A DNA stretch of 64,000 nt from the NCBI GenBank assembly GCA_030998015.1, contig JARWMV010000240.1, positions 310,001 to 374,000 on the forward strand, written 5' to 3'. This DNA comes from Ceratorhiza oryzae-sativae. Taxonomy: Eukaryota > Basidiomycota > Agaricomycetes > Cantharellales > Ceratobasidiaceae. Each line of letters begins with the position of its first letter. The stretch's first letter is position 1. Below are positions 48,716-59,108 of this stretch, piece after piece. Both the position numbers and the translations under genes were made by a program. The notes beneath the pieces were generated by a model, which had not been told where the DNA came from, searched no databases, and was given only the letters and a program-made list of their open reading frames with translations.

Positions 48716-48903
48716 CTCAGCCAAACCCCGAAAATCTAGCTAGCATGTACTAGCTCCACAGGTCTAAGTATTCTTTCGAGCACTCGCTAGATCCGAAGTA
48801 GCACGGGCTACCGGCGCTATCAGCATCTGGTTAGCGCTCAGAAACATACTTAGACAGCGGGGCGTTATCACGTGCTAACTAGATTTTCAGGGATTGGCCG
48901 AGC
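48716..48903. mobile_element. Fold-back (MITE-like) repeat, copy B
   Basis: Same architecture and 188-bp length as copy A at 7254-7441. It begins CTCAGCCAAACCCCGAAAAT and ends AGATTTTCAGGGATTGGCCGAG. The inner arms GGTCTAAGTATTC and AACATACTTAGAC pair imperfectly, and CCGAAGTAGCACGGGC sits on the left of the centre. Differences from copy A are spread over the element, so both are old insertions. No coding frame and no obvious target-site duplication. Confidence 0.72.
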
Positions 48904-49800
48904 GGTCGCAACGGTTCCACCAACTTCTAGATGGGGTGATGCGCTTAGTAAGCGAATATACAAGTGCTTGACCAGGATCTCATTCTAGTCATAACCGCGA
49001 TGGTAACCCAACAACCCATCGAGACCAAAAGTTGATTCTGTGATCGTAAACAAGCTATTCTCCCTAAATATCTGAGTAAAAATATATGCTGTGACACGAG
49101 AGCGTCCCTAGAGACTAAGCTCGAGCCGCAAACATCAGCGCACGATATTACCATCGAAATACAGGTAGAGGGCACCCGGGCACACAAATTGACACCCATC
49201 AAACGAGGCAATGTATTATGCTGGAACGAGCTCTGTACATCACGGTGAGAAACTCGACTTGGTACTAGCGCTGAGCAGAGTCTATACTTATGTGTGGTGA
49301 TGCCAACGAGGACTCGACAGTTTTGCTGCGAATTACAGAAGCACACACAACCCGAGATCGAACACATCATAGTATCTCGGCTAAAGGATTGAAACATGAT
49401 AACAATTGGTATGGGCTGTCAAATATCAAACGTAGCTTGCTCACTGACCGACGAATCACAGAGTGCAACAGTAAGACGCCCAAAGTGTACGTCAAGCCTC
49501 CAGACCAAGAAGCGGTACGTGTAAAGTTTATCAACATCATAATGATCATGTACAAGTTGGGCGAACCAACCAAGCATATGGTCAAACGCTGAAAAAGGTT
49601 CAAAAAGGAACAAAAAGAAATAGGATCTGATCCAACATACTCGTTAGCTTGAGAAGTATCCCGTTAAGTTAACAGGCATAAATCATCGCTAACCCTATTA
49701 TCCAGTTGGGTGCTTCCGGCGGCGCCAAAATTGCAGTATCAATTTCCGCCAAAACATGTGAGGTATCAACATCTCTTTCTGCGCTTTCCCATCCTGTTTT
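48904..49800. other. Gene-free stretch
   Basis: About 900 bp between fold-back copy B and the second NACHT relic. Small frames at 48945-49613 on both strands have no motif. Confidence 0.45.
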
Positions 49801-51846
49801 GTCTAACACACGAACACGCTTTTTACAGCACCTAGATCCAAAAGGAAACGCAGACGCAGATATTGACTAGCTGGTAAACTACCTGCCGCGAATAGCCCCA
49901 TCGATTGAATCTGTAAAGGGGCTGGCACACAATGATCTTCAGGGGACAACTATAGAAATGACGGCCCTTATCGAGGATCTGTCGTTGCACATGCTGCCTA
50001 CAAGCCGCCCCAGTCCATTCAGTGGGTTGCGATCAACTAGTATATTTTCATATGAGCCGACATGACCATGCCTCTTTAACTCTAGGGAGGGCGTTGCCTA
50101 CCCAATAAATTTAGAAACCCACGGTCTTGTCATGGTTTGAGGAGTTACCTAACGAGTTTGACAAGTGAACACTAGGAAGAAATGGTCAGTTCCACACACG
50201 GAAAATATGAACGTTCGTTCTGGTCGATGTATCGATTTACAAGGCGTTCGCGACGAACTAAAGGTGCTGAAACCCGGTCGACTTGGCGAGCTACGATCCG
50301 ACCCAGCAGTGCATCGGAGGAACTCGGATCGAAATATTACTGACGGTGTACCCTGGACTCAAGGTTCAAACAATTACCCCCCTTGCTTCGCCTGGACACA
50401 TGGTCTAGCTGGACTTGGAAAGAGTTTAATCGCTACATGTGTGTCGGAAATCAGACGAGGGACAAGCGTTGGCATGGAGTTTCTTCTGCAAGAGAGATGC
50501 CTCTGACCTGCGGGACACGAGACTGTTTTTGACGACAATTGTTCATGGACAGGCATTGCGGGATACTGGACATGGCAAGGCAGTGGTAGCTATGATACGC
50601 GAAGATCTAGAGCTGCACTCGCGTCACATTTGACCCATCTACGATCCCTTGGTCAGTAAGGCATTGGGAAAAGAGCCGATAGACGAAGCCAAGTAACCCG
50701 GTTGCAGATATCCGGGATTATTTTCGTTGTGGAGGCACTGACTGGTATGCTGAACTTAATACGATCTACGACACATCAGCAGACATTTGAGCATTCGTGC
50801 AGGGCGCTTTGGCCAACGTGACACGCGATGAAAACTGACCAAACGATGCTATCGATTGTATTCGTACGCCACCCAGTAGACTATTCATCTGGGCACGAAC
50901 GGCGCGCAAGTTCATCGTCGACGGGTTTGACGAGCGGAAGTGGTTACACACGGTGCTGGCTGGCGGTCGCCTATCTAGCATTGACGCACTGTGTGATAAT
51001 GCAATCCAGGTTGGCATAGAAGGAGACGAAGAGCATAACGTGGATTATATGCGTATACGCATTGGGGCTGTCGTTGTGCCCTCGACACGTACTTTGGCAC
51101 CTATAAGCCTCCTGCATATGACGGAGAAATGGCCTTCGGTCAGTCACTGTATGCGATGCCTGCTGAATTCAAACAGCCTCTATTTTCTATAGGAGGATAC
51201 AGAAGTCAGCTACGTACTAGCAAACGACGCCTATAGGCTTGTGCTGGCGTTCTAGACCAAATTTCGACTAGCACACCCCGCTTGTGCACATCTATGTTAT
51301 CACTCGCATCGCACGGCTCGTGCTCGGTCAGGCTAACGCGCAAACCGTCTCCCTGAGCCCTTATCATTCAATCCGCTGAGGACGCGGAATAGACGCAATA
51401 TATGCGAAGCATATCGGCGGGAAGCAGGATCTACGCGGTGGGAGCCTCACATAGCGGACATCGCATTGCATCCGGGCCTAATAATGGAAATAACGGGATG
51501 ATCCACATCTGGGACGCTGAGACGAGAGAAGCCGCCCCCGCGCCACCCGAGGGTCACGTTCAACGGGTGACCCTGTGTTGCGTTCTCCCCTGATAATCGT
51601 CGTATTTTCTCTGGGTCCGATTATGCAGCCGTGCAAATCTGGGAAAGAGAAACATCGGTTCAATCCTCGTTATGTACCAGTGTTGTACCTGAAGCATATA
51701 CAGCCACTAACTCATCAAAATCCATCATGGGACATAAGTTCATGGCGTCAACTGGACAGCTTGATCACCATATCAACTCCAGCATGAACGATTGGGTGAA
51801 TACAGCGGATGGCAGGCCACTAATTTGGCCCCCACATGAATTCTGA
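49801..51846 (+). pseudogene. NACHT-WD40 (NLR-like STAND) gene relic 2
   Basis: From left to right: a pre-NACHT helical piece around 49905-49990 (SIESVKGLAHNDLQGTTIEM), then the NACHT entry at 50345-50440 with an intact-looking Walker A (FAWTHGLAGLGKSLIATC). WSFFCKRDASDLRDTR and LFLTTIVH follow in another frame, then a FIWARTARKFIVDG piece near 50885-50925 and a WD40-like piece at 51445-51570 (GHRIASGPNN, MIHIWDAETREA). The pieces need several frame changes and cross stop codons, so the gene is dead. Relic 1 at 3.5-6.5 kb keeps a different set of segments on the other strand. Confidence 0.78.
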
Positions 51847-52383
51847 AGCCACGAAGGCCGTTATATGTGCATATCATCTGGTGGAGGGTTGATTCACTTG
51901 AGTTGATTGGTTCACGGCGAAGAGTGGGTATCGATTAGGGATGGTTGATTCTTAGTTGAATTGATTGCGCATACACATTGAAAAATTTGCTTGATAAAAA
52001 TGTACATACCCACAGCTCGTAAAGTATCCTAATCCATATGCTCGATTCTCTTCTTCTCGGCGACTGAACGGAGTGAATCCTTCTCCGCATCAACCCCCGT
52101 AAACAAACTGGTTATCGGGTGTCAGGTGCTGGAGGTTTAATGGAATGTGGTAGGACAAGGATTTTCATTCACGTGTAGTGAGCTCAGGCGGCACAGCTGC
52201 TATTGGTCTGGGCATATGGCTTATCTTCTGCTAAAAGAAAACTGGACCAGATCCAGCTTGGGATTTGGTCAAAAAGGACCCAGTCCTCTGATAACGTAAC
52301 ACGGCATATTCCAGACTATTAATCAAGGTAAACTACACCAAAAATATCCAAAGCCGTTGCTATGATAGGCTTGGAATTGTTGC
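51847..52383. other. Gene-free stretch
   Basis: About 540 bp between the NACHT relic and the CREG-like stop codon. It has repeated GTTGATT words near 51888-51960. No gene seen. Confidence 0.45.
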
Positions 52384-53363
52384 TCAAAGTGTCACGGTTG
52401 CATTCTTGTACATGTCTAGCGGTATTCTCCCAATATAATGTTCACTGGCCGACGGCGTCAAAATATAGCTCGTACAAATCTAGAAAATACTCACTCTCCG
52501 AATCCACCGACATAGTATACGGCCTACCAACGTAACGGTTTAGGCGGGGTGTAACTCTGGAGTCCAAACCGTACACATACCTCCGGGTCAAAACGAGCCC
52601 ACCACGCCACGTGTGGCGCACCTTTCCGTCCAGGAACCCACCACTTGGCGTCAGGATGACGAGCCAAGAAACAAGTAGACATCTGGCGGGCCTCTTCGTC
52701 CACTACAATAAACAAAGATTAAGCGCCGGTCCGGTAAGGGATGCGTTTAGAATAATGGACAACGAAGTTCGAATAACTCATGTGGACAAAATAACTTGTT
52801 GCTCACCTTCAGTCTCCCCCCCTCCCGTCACACCATACATCACATTGACGCGGCCCATCAGTGCAACTCTCGCCGACGCAGCTGGTCCTCGTCCGAGACT
52901 ACGCCAGCTCCGGTTCCACCAGCTCTTCGGCTTAGCCATTGATATTGGAACTTGGACGTCGCCCAATTCTGGCGAGAATCCACCCTCATAACCACCCGAT
53001 TCACCCGCACGCACGGTAAAACTCGCAGTCTTCAAAGGTGCGCTCGCGACATTACGTGCGTTTTGGGAGATAGGGAAAAATAGGTATGTGAGCGAACCGT
53101 TTTGATGACAGCTATCGAAACGATGAGAAAGTAAGATCACCAGGTCTAAGTTGAAGAAGTACTGAATCATACTCAGCATAGTACTCCATGAGTGCAAATG
53201 GATGATCTAGTGGAATAGTTATGTCATTCGAACGCTCCACAGGAGGCGCAACAAACGAATGACTCACTGGCGAGTCCTTCATCCCGAAAATTAGAGGGAT
53301 AAACCGTTGCAAGCGTGGCAATCGACTCGCGCCTTATGAGCTCCCGAGAAAGTCGAGCTGCTC
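52384..53363 (-). CDS. CREG-like / PNPOx-fold protein, first exon unresolved
   Basis: Exons (high to low): about 53363-53268 (5' end uncertain), 53206-53173, 53111-52807, 52702-52581, 52523-52495, 52444-52384. The joined text is in frame to the stop: RLSRELIRRESIATLATVYP, HPFALMEYYADCHQNGSLTY, LFFPISQNARN, ARVALMGRVNVM, EEARQMSTCFLARHPDAKWW, VAWWARFDPEAVYYVGGFGD and YIGRIPLDMYKNATVTL. This is the split-barrel, flavin-reductase-like fold of CREG proteins, usually secreted or endolysosomal glycoproteins in animals; the fungal role is unclear. I cannot place the start codon or confirm a signal peptide. An ATG-initiated frame at about 53427 (MRSTFTFDRLG) is close but out of frame unless a very short intron is used. 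Confidence 0.85.
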
Positions 53364-53869
53364 GGTGTTTTGAATGGACAACAAGATGGTTGTACGGCCA
53401 AGGCGATCAAAGGTAAAAGTAGAACGCATTGGTTTGATTCATTTTACGGTTTAAATTCGAGTGTGTAAAGGTAGTCCAGATTGAAAGAGCACGGCGAGCC
53501 AAGCCATATTATTGAGTTCCCACCCGTGGCAATCCTACCGATTAAAACGGACTAACCAGCATCTTCAACGGTTTCCCATCCCCAAGAAATGCCCAGGAGA
53601 GAGCTCAAAATTCCAAGATACAAGAAATGCATGAGTAAAGTGGTTTAATCTCAAAGTGCTGGCGACGGAGGTGTGGAAGCCCAACTGGGCAGTTGGATCA
53701 ACACATCCTGGATAAGGTAAGCCCCAGGAACAAATATCACGTGCATGCTTGGCAGGTTCTCGCCACCGTTCCGACCACCCGCCACCATCCGTGTTCTCAG
53801 TCCGATTGTCCAAACCCAATGGTCAAGCTCTTATATCGCTACCTCTCGTGGAGACTGATGGTATAATAG
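53364..53869. other. Intergenic, divergent 5' region
   Basis: About 500 bp between the CREG-like and MND1 genes, which are divergent. It probably contains the unresolved first exons of both as well as their promoters. Confidence 0.4.
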
Positions 53870-55075
53870 GCGCCTCGTGGACTGTCTGCTGAAGAAAAAC
53901 GCGTCAAGCTTGTGGAGATTTTCCATGAAACACGCGACTTTTATCAGGTTCGCCCGGATGCCTCGCCTGATTGCATATCTAATACTACTTTCGTACGCCA
54001 ACTGCATACACGCTATTCCCCCTTTTCTCGCCTCCTTATCGACGGCTACGAATCGACCTGTCTCTCTCAGCTTAAGGAGCTCGAAAAACTAGGACCGAAA
54101 ATGAAGGGTATCGGTATGTCCAGTTTATTGCTGATTTCAATCTTGCAGTTCTCGTTTGGTCTGGGTTAACCAGGGCCTGAATTTCGTGCGCATACATTCA
54201 TCCGAACTTTGTTTTGAAGACAAATTCACCACGTTACTAACACTGCGTCTTGTTCCAGTCTCTCAAAGCGTGAAGGAAGTGCTTCAAAGTCTAGTGGACG
54301 ACAGTATTGTCCAATCGGACAAGATTGGAAGCTCGAACTGTAAGTCGCTAGAATGCGGTTTCCCTGTAATATACGCTGATCTACCAGCAAACCCGATAGT
54401 TTTCTGGTGTTTTCCAAGTGCAGAGGGAGCGTAGGTGATTCTCATTTAACTATTTTGAGCTACTTAGAAAGGCGCATACACTCTGTGTTGTTAGTAAGGT
54501 AGGGCCTTTGTTTATTAGGCCCAAACATTCTCCAGTCGGCTCAATCCTCCATAGATAAAAAATGAACTCGCTGGTGCACAAGAGGAAATCACGTACCTGG
54601 AATCCAAGATCTCATCGATTCAATCGGAAATCGAAAGCGAACTCGCCATTCGGCAGGATAATGTATGCCCAATTCACTCGCCCTGCACCACCTACTTCCA
54701 GACTGATTCTGCCCCCGTCAAAGCCAACGCGCCGAACGTCCCTGGCACTCCTCGAGGCGAAACGTGAGGTGCTCGCGGCAAGCAAAGCCGAGCTTGCTCA
54801 ATATGGGCTCGCCGATCCCGCCGTGTTGGAGCATAAGCGGCGTGCCGTTTTTTTGGCAAGGGAGGCGGCGCTGCGCCATACCGGTGAGTCCTAGTGGTTT
54901 GGGATAGCATTAAGTTGGGCTTGTGTTTATGCTGTGTTTGCGTCAAGACAACTACAGCGCGGTGTTCTACCAGCTCGTACAGCTCCTCGGATGCGATCCG
55001 GTGGAGCTAAGAAGTCACCTGGGAGTCACAGAGGCTATGAGGACTTGGAGTAGCCAGGGGCGAGACATGTTGTGA
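53870..55075 (+). CDS. MND1: MND1, meiotic nuclear division protein (start exon unresolved)
   Basis: Partner of Hop2 in meiotic strand invasion by Dmc1/Rad51. Exons: 53870-53947, 54071-54113, 54259-54339, 54400-54430, 54468-54498, 54555-54662, 54724-54883, 54948-55075. The joined text follows the family from end to end: GLSAEEKRVKLVEIFHETRD, FYQLKELEKLGPKMKGIVSQ, SVKEVLQSLVDDSIVQSDKI, GSSNFFWCFPSAEGA, a coiled coil (QEEITYLESKISSIQSEIES; EAKREVLAASKAELAQYGLA) and the C-terminal cap DNYSAVFYQLVQLLGCDPVE. The first Met must lie on a short upstream exon, since a stop precedes RGLSAEEK. The acceptor at 54723 (AAAG) is the one that preserves frame; another at 54700 breaks it. Confidence 0.92.
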
Positions 55076-55379
55076 TATCACCCGTCAGGGATATTCTAAT
55101 TGGCAGGTGCATCGCCTTCTTGATGATGTGATCAAACCTTGTGGCTGCGTTGGCTGCGCCGGAGTTGCGCGCTTGCTGCGAACATGCACAGAACAGATCG
55201 CAACCGACGCTGTGAGCCCGCCCTGTGAGACGCGCCTGAAAATAATTTCCCGGACTGTGCAATGTTCGAGCCAGTCACCAAATGGCACTGGCACCGTTCA
55301 CTTCCAGATTTAGCGCTCCCTCTTTCGAGTTGCCGATCACCGCTCGGCGATGGTGGATCGGCTCATGGCAAATGCACCA
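55076..55379. other. Intergenic between MND1 and membrane protein copy 1
   Basis: About 300 bp holding the MND1 3' UTR and upstream promoter sequence of the next gene. No gene seen. Confidence 0.5.
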
Positions 55380-55386
55380 TATAAAA
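55380..55386 (+). promoter_or_regulatory. TATA-like box of membrane protein copy 1
   Basis: TATAAAA, 77 bases before the ATG at 55463, in the context CCATATAAAACC. The paralog has TATAAAG at almost the same distance, supporting a conserved core promoter. Confidence 0.6.
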
Positions 55387-55462
55387 CCAGCCAACGTGCC
55401 TGGCTCATGCCTCCTTATCTTACCACCACTCTCCTTCGTCTGAGTATACCTAACCCCCAATA

Positions 55463-56565
55463 ATGTCTGAAACGCAAACCGCGCTCGTCTCTCGAGCGGT
55501 TGGCGGCATCCCCGTTCACGCTGACATTGCCCCGTCCATCGTGTTCGCCGTGATGTACGCCTTTCTCCTACCGAACATCATCAACAACTTTTTCATCCGA
55601 AAGCCACGTGCATGGAACGCCATTCAGATATCTACCGTTATCTTTGCGGTCGAACGAATTGCGTGGTGCATCATTCGAGCCGTCCAGGCTGCGAATCCCG
55701 ACAAGCGATCGTCCGGTGGGTTGATGAACTACATGCAGTTGACAGTTGGGCTTGGATTTGTGGGCGTAAGTGCAACATTTGTGTCTACTATGCATTTTAA
55801 GCTAAGGTGGGCATCCTCTGTTAGATCTTAAGTGAAGCGACAAAGCTTCTCCGCTGCGTAATTGTCAAGACAACCCTGCCTGAGAAGGGCGCATCAAAAG
55901 ACCGCCCGCGGGCGCGTCTCTGGTTCCGTATCTTTTGTACCATATTCGAACTTGCGTTTATGGCGTCGACTGTCCCCGGAGGCATCGCAGGTGCCAAGTA
56001 TAGCGCAGCACGCACGGATCAGGCATTAGCTGACAAGAACATGCGCCTTTTGTACGTGTCATCCGCTCGACCTGCCAACCGGATTCTGATTAGTTGCTTC
56101 TTATAGAAATATAAGCTCGGGTGTCGCACTTGGACTCGAACTAGTCACTATCCTCTTGTGCCTTGGCTCAGCCCTTTGGATCCCGGAAGTTGATCGTGCA
56201 CGTTGTTTCGAGCTTGCTGCGCTCAACGTGCTAATTGTGAGTCAAGCCATATCACTTCTCCTGATGTCCAGAACTAACATCGAATAAAGCTACCCGTTCC
56301 GATCTACCGTCTCTGCGTTCTCCACATCCGAACCGCCAACATATTTGACCCCCTCTCGCCTTCTGCTCGTGCGGTATTCTACGTCTTTCATTTGCTGCCG
56401 GAATGGATCTGCGTGTGCGTCCTACTCGGGACAAACGTCCGTGCACGGTTCGATACGGGCAGGTGGGGCGACTACGAGCTGACAGATTACAACCGAAATA
56501 AGCGATTGGAAAAGGCTAAGCGTGAGGCCGAGGAAGAGCAGGGGAGGATGAACGGCGATGTGTAA
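55463..56565 (+). CDS. Multi-pass membrane protein, copy 1 (intact, 4 exons)
   Basis: Exons 55463-55765, 55825-56051, 56107-56236 and 56290-56565 encode 311 residues. About seven hydrophobic segments are visible: SIVFAVMYAFLLPNIINNFF, ISTVIFAVERIAWCIIRAV, LTVGLGFVGILSEATKLL, FRIFCTIFELAFMASTVPGG, GVALGLELVTILLCLGSALW, LAALNVLILLPVPIYRLCVL and AVFYVFHLLPEWICVCVLLG. The C-terminus is a short charged tail (KAKREAEEEQG). The N-terminus starts MSETQTALVSRAVGGIPVHA. The layout resembles small fungal seven-helix proteins such as the RTA1-like group, but I see no diagnostic motif and do not assign it. Two damaged relatives lie in this window (57985-59108 and 6545-6995). Confidence 0.88.
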
Positions 56566-57905
56566 AACGTGTTGGGTCTGTTTATTTATTTTCATCTTTC
56601 ACCCTTTATTTCGCGCCAAATCCACCTGGGCGTTCTTTATACTGTTGCGAACCGCGAGTTCTGTGATTTTGATACACTATATATGCTATTTCGAGGGCGT
56701 TTCATGCTCCGGGGCTACCCAGACTGGGTAACCAGGGGTGCTAAGGATACTTAACAAGTAGGCCGAAGGGACCTGAAAGGTACCCTTTAAGCACATGTTC
56801 GCAACCATCGCCACAATTTGAACCCTTTCACGAGATACAGACTCTGCTCAATAACATCATTGCATCTCCGAGAATAATCCGGCCGGTCATCAGTCATTCA
56901 GGCGGAAATAATTGGAGAGATCGTTTCGATGGCGCCTGCTACAACTTGATGAAGTGCAAAGGTTGTAGTGATGTGTTATTCAACGTATTTGTATAGTGGG
57001 CTAGGGCAACGAATATTGCCAGCATACATGAGGCCGAAACGCAGCGCGGCCGAAAATACTGATGCAAAGCAAGCTTGATAGCCTCCTAGCGTTGTCCAAG
57101 TACACAGGGAGCGGAAAAAACGCCCTCGCTCGTGAATTATGGTAAACTATTAGAGCTTGCGGATTCATATGTCTTTGGCGAGATGGGCTCAGCGTCGATT
57201 GATTTGCCCGTCCTGGAGCTGACAATATTCTAGGGGAATAAAACGAATCGACGTTGCTAGAGGCAATCACGAGCTTGGCTTCGAACCGTGTCATAAATCG
57301 AAACTGAATTCGGCATACGTCCAAGTGTCAGATACACAAGTCATTTTTCTCACTACTTCGGCCCAAGAACGCTTGCCCTACCCAAGCCAGCTGTCGGACG
57401 TCCCAAATGATCCAAGCCAAACGCGATACGCTCGTGGTATAGCAGAGTCGGACCGATACGCGCGTGTCGATCTTGTCATATTGAGACAGTATGCTGTGCA
57501 TTTGCCTTGGCATGGGAGACACCCAATGATTCTCAATGTGTTCGAGATAGCATGAATAGAGCAAGTTTATATACTGTAATGATGGCTTTAATATGATATA
57601 TCGCGGCTTGTATATCTCCTAGGCGTGATTTGAGGGACATGGTGGGTTACTTAAGGGTTACGGAAGTTTACGAATGTGGTGTGAGATCAGGCTTGGTGGC
57701 TTCTCTAGCTGCGAAGAAGCTTCCCCCGCGCTCCGAACGCAATTGTAGAGCGGACCGCGACCAAGGCTATGCGCCCCTATGTGCAGTGTTGTGGTCTCCA
57801 AAACGCCAATAGTGGCTTCCTATCCCAGTTTTGGAGCTATCTCTCTTCGACGTATTGGCTGCGACTTGGTGATGGGCCCGTCAATCATACGGCATGGGGT
57901 CCACA
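56566..57905. other. Gene-free stretch between the tandem paralogs
   Basis: About 1.3 kb with no supported gene; frames at 57001-57324 and 57325-57564 overlap on opposite strands without motifs. It contains the 3' UTR of copy 1 and the promoter of copy 2. Confidence 0.5.
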
Positions 57906-57912
57906 TATAAAG
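57906..57912 (+). promoter_or_regulatory. TATA-like box of membrane protein copy 2
   Basis: TATAAAG in the context CCACATATAAAGCC, 79 bases before the ATG at 57985, mirroring the spacing at copy 1. Confidence 0.55.
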
Positions 57913-57984
57913 CCGGCATGTCCGATTCCATTCCAGCATTGTACTAGCCATCCCACCCGGTCACAACTCTATTTGTCTCTTAAA

Positions 57985-59108
57985 ATGTCTGAAGCACAAA
58001 CTGCCCTGGTCTCCCGAGCTATTGGTGGCATTCCCGTTCGCGCAGACGTTGCCCCGTCCATCGTGTTTGCGGTGATGTATGCCTTGCTGCTACTCAACAT
58101 TATCTACAATTTCTTCATCCGAAACCACGAGCATGGAACGGCATCCAGATCTCCACGGTCATCTTTGCAATCGAGCGGATTGCGTGGTGCATCATTCGAG
58201 CTGTTCAGGGTGCTCATCCTAACAAACGTTCGTCAGGTGGATTGATGAACTATGTGCAGTTGACAGTCGGAGTTGGGTTCGTGGGTGTAAGTGGGTTGTC
58301 TGGTTCCCCCGCGGCGCTTCAATCGCTGAGATCCATCTATGGTTTAGATCCTGAGTGATACGACTAACCTTCTCCGCTGCCTACTCGCCAATACCACCCT
58401 ACCTGAAAGGGGTGCATCAAAAGATCGCCCAGAAGCACGTTGCAAAGTTCCGAAAGCTTTGCACAACCCTTGAGCTTGTCTTCTTGGCGTCAAGCATTCC
58501 CGGAGATGTGGCAGGCGCCAAGTACACGCAGCACGCACTGACCAGGAGTTGGCAGATAACAATATGAGGCTTCTGTGAGTACCATTCAGGTCAAATAATG
58601 GTCGAGGTATATGGTGTTAATTTCCCTTTACACAGATATGCAAGCTCCATTGTTGCACTTGTGCTGAGCTAATCATGATTGTCGAGTGTGTCCGTGCGGC
58701 ATTGTTTGTGGCTGAAATTAATCGCAGACGTTGCTTTGAGCTTGTGGCTCTCAACATTCTCATCGTAAGCCATCCATTACGGTTACTCTTTCCCGAAGGC
58801 TCACACTGACCCTGAGTGAAGCTCCCCGTTCCAATCTATCGCCTATGTGTTCTACGCATCCGAACTGGCGATATATTTGAACCTCTCTCTGATTCGGCTC
58901 GTGCGGTGTTTTACATCATTCATTTGATGCCCGAATGGATATGTGCTTGCATCCTGTTAGGCACAAGCGTCCGTGCACGGTTCAACACGGGTTGGTGGGG
59001 TGACTATGAAATGTCCGACAAGAAACGGAACAAGCGACTGGAAAAGCCAAGCAAGAAGCCGAGGAAGATGAGTGGAAAGCGAACGAGCAGGTATAGAGGT
59101 TCAGTTTA
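57985..59108 (+). pseudogene. Multi-pass membrane protein, copy 2 (disrupted by single-base indels)
   Basis: Tandem paralog of copy 1 with the same four-exon plan. It starts MSEAQTALVSRAIGGIPVRA and keeps every hydrophobic segment when read across frames. The frame breaks at about 58131 (one base lost where copy 1 has CGAAAGCC), 58441-58448 (one gained), 58525-58545 (one lost), 58660-58672 (one lost, GCTGAGCTAATC against CTCGAACTAGTC) and 59044-59050 (one lost before the charged tail). No stop arises by substitution, and most differences from copy 1 are at silent or conservative positions. It is therefore either a very recent pseudogene or an intact gene with consensus errors. Confidence 0.82.

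Noticed and set aside
7254..48903. Fold-back copies as tRNA-derived or CRISPR-like repeats
   Set aside because: There is no Pol III box pattern and no repeat-spacer array; only two dispersed, self-complementary copies.
54700..54723. Acceptor at 54700 for MND1 exon 7
   Set aside because: It has a better local consensus but throws the coiled coil out of frame; the acceptor at 54723 keeps it.
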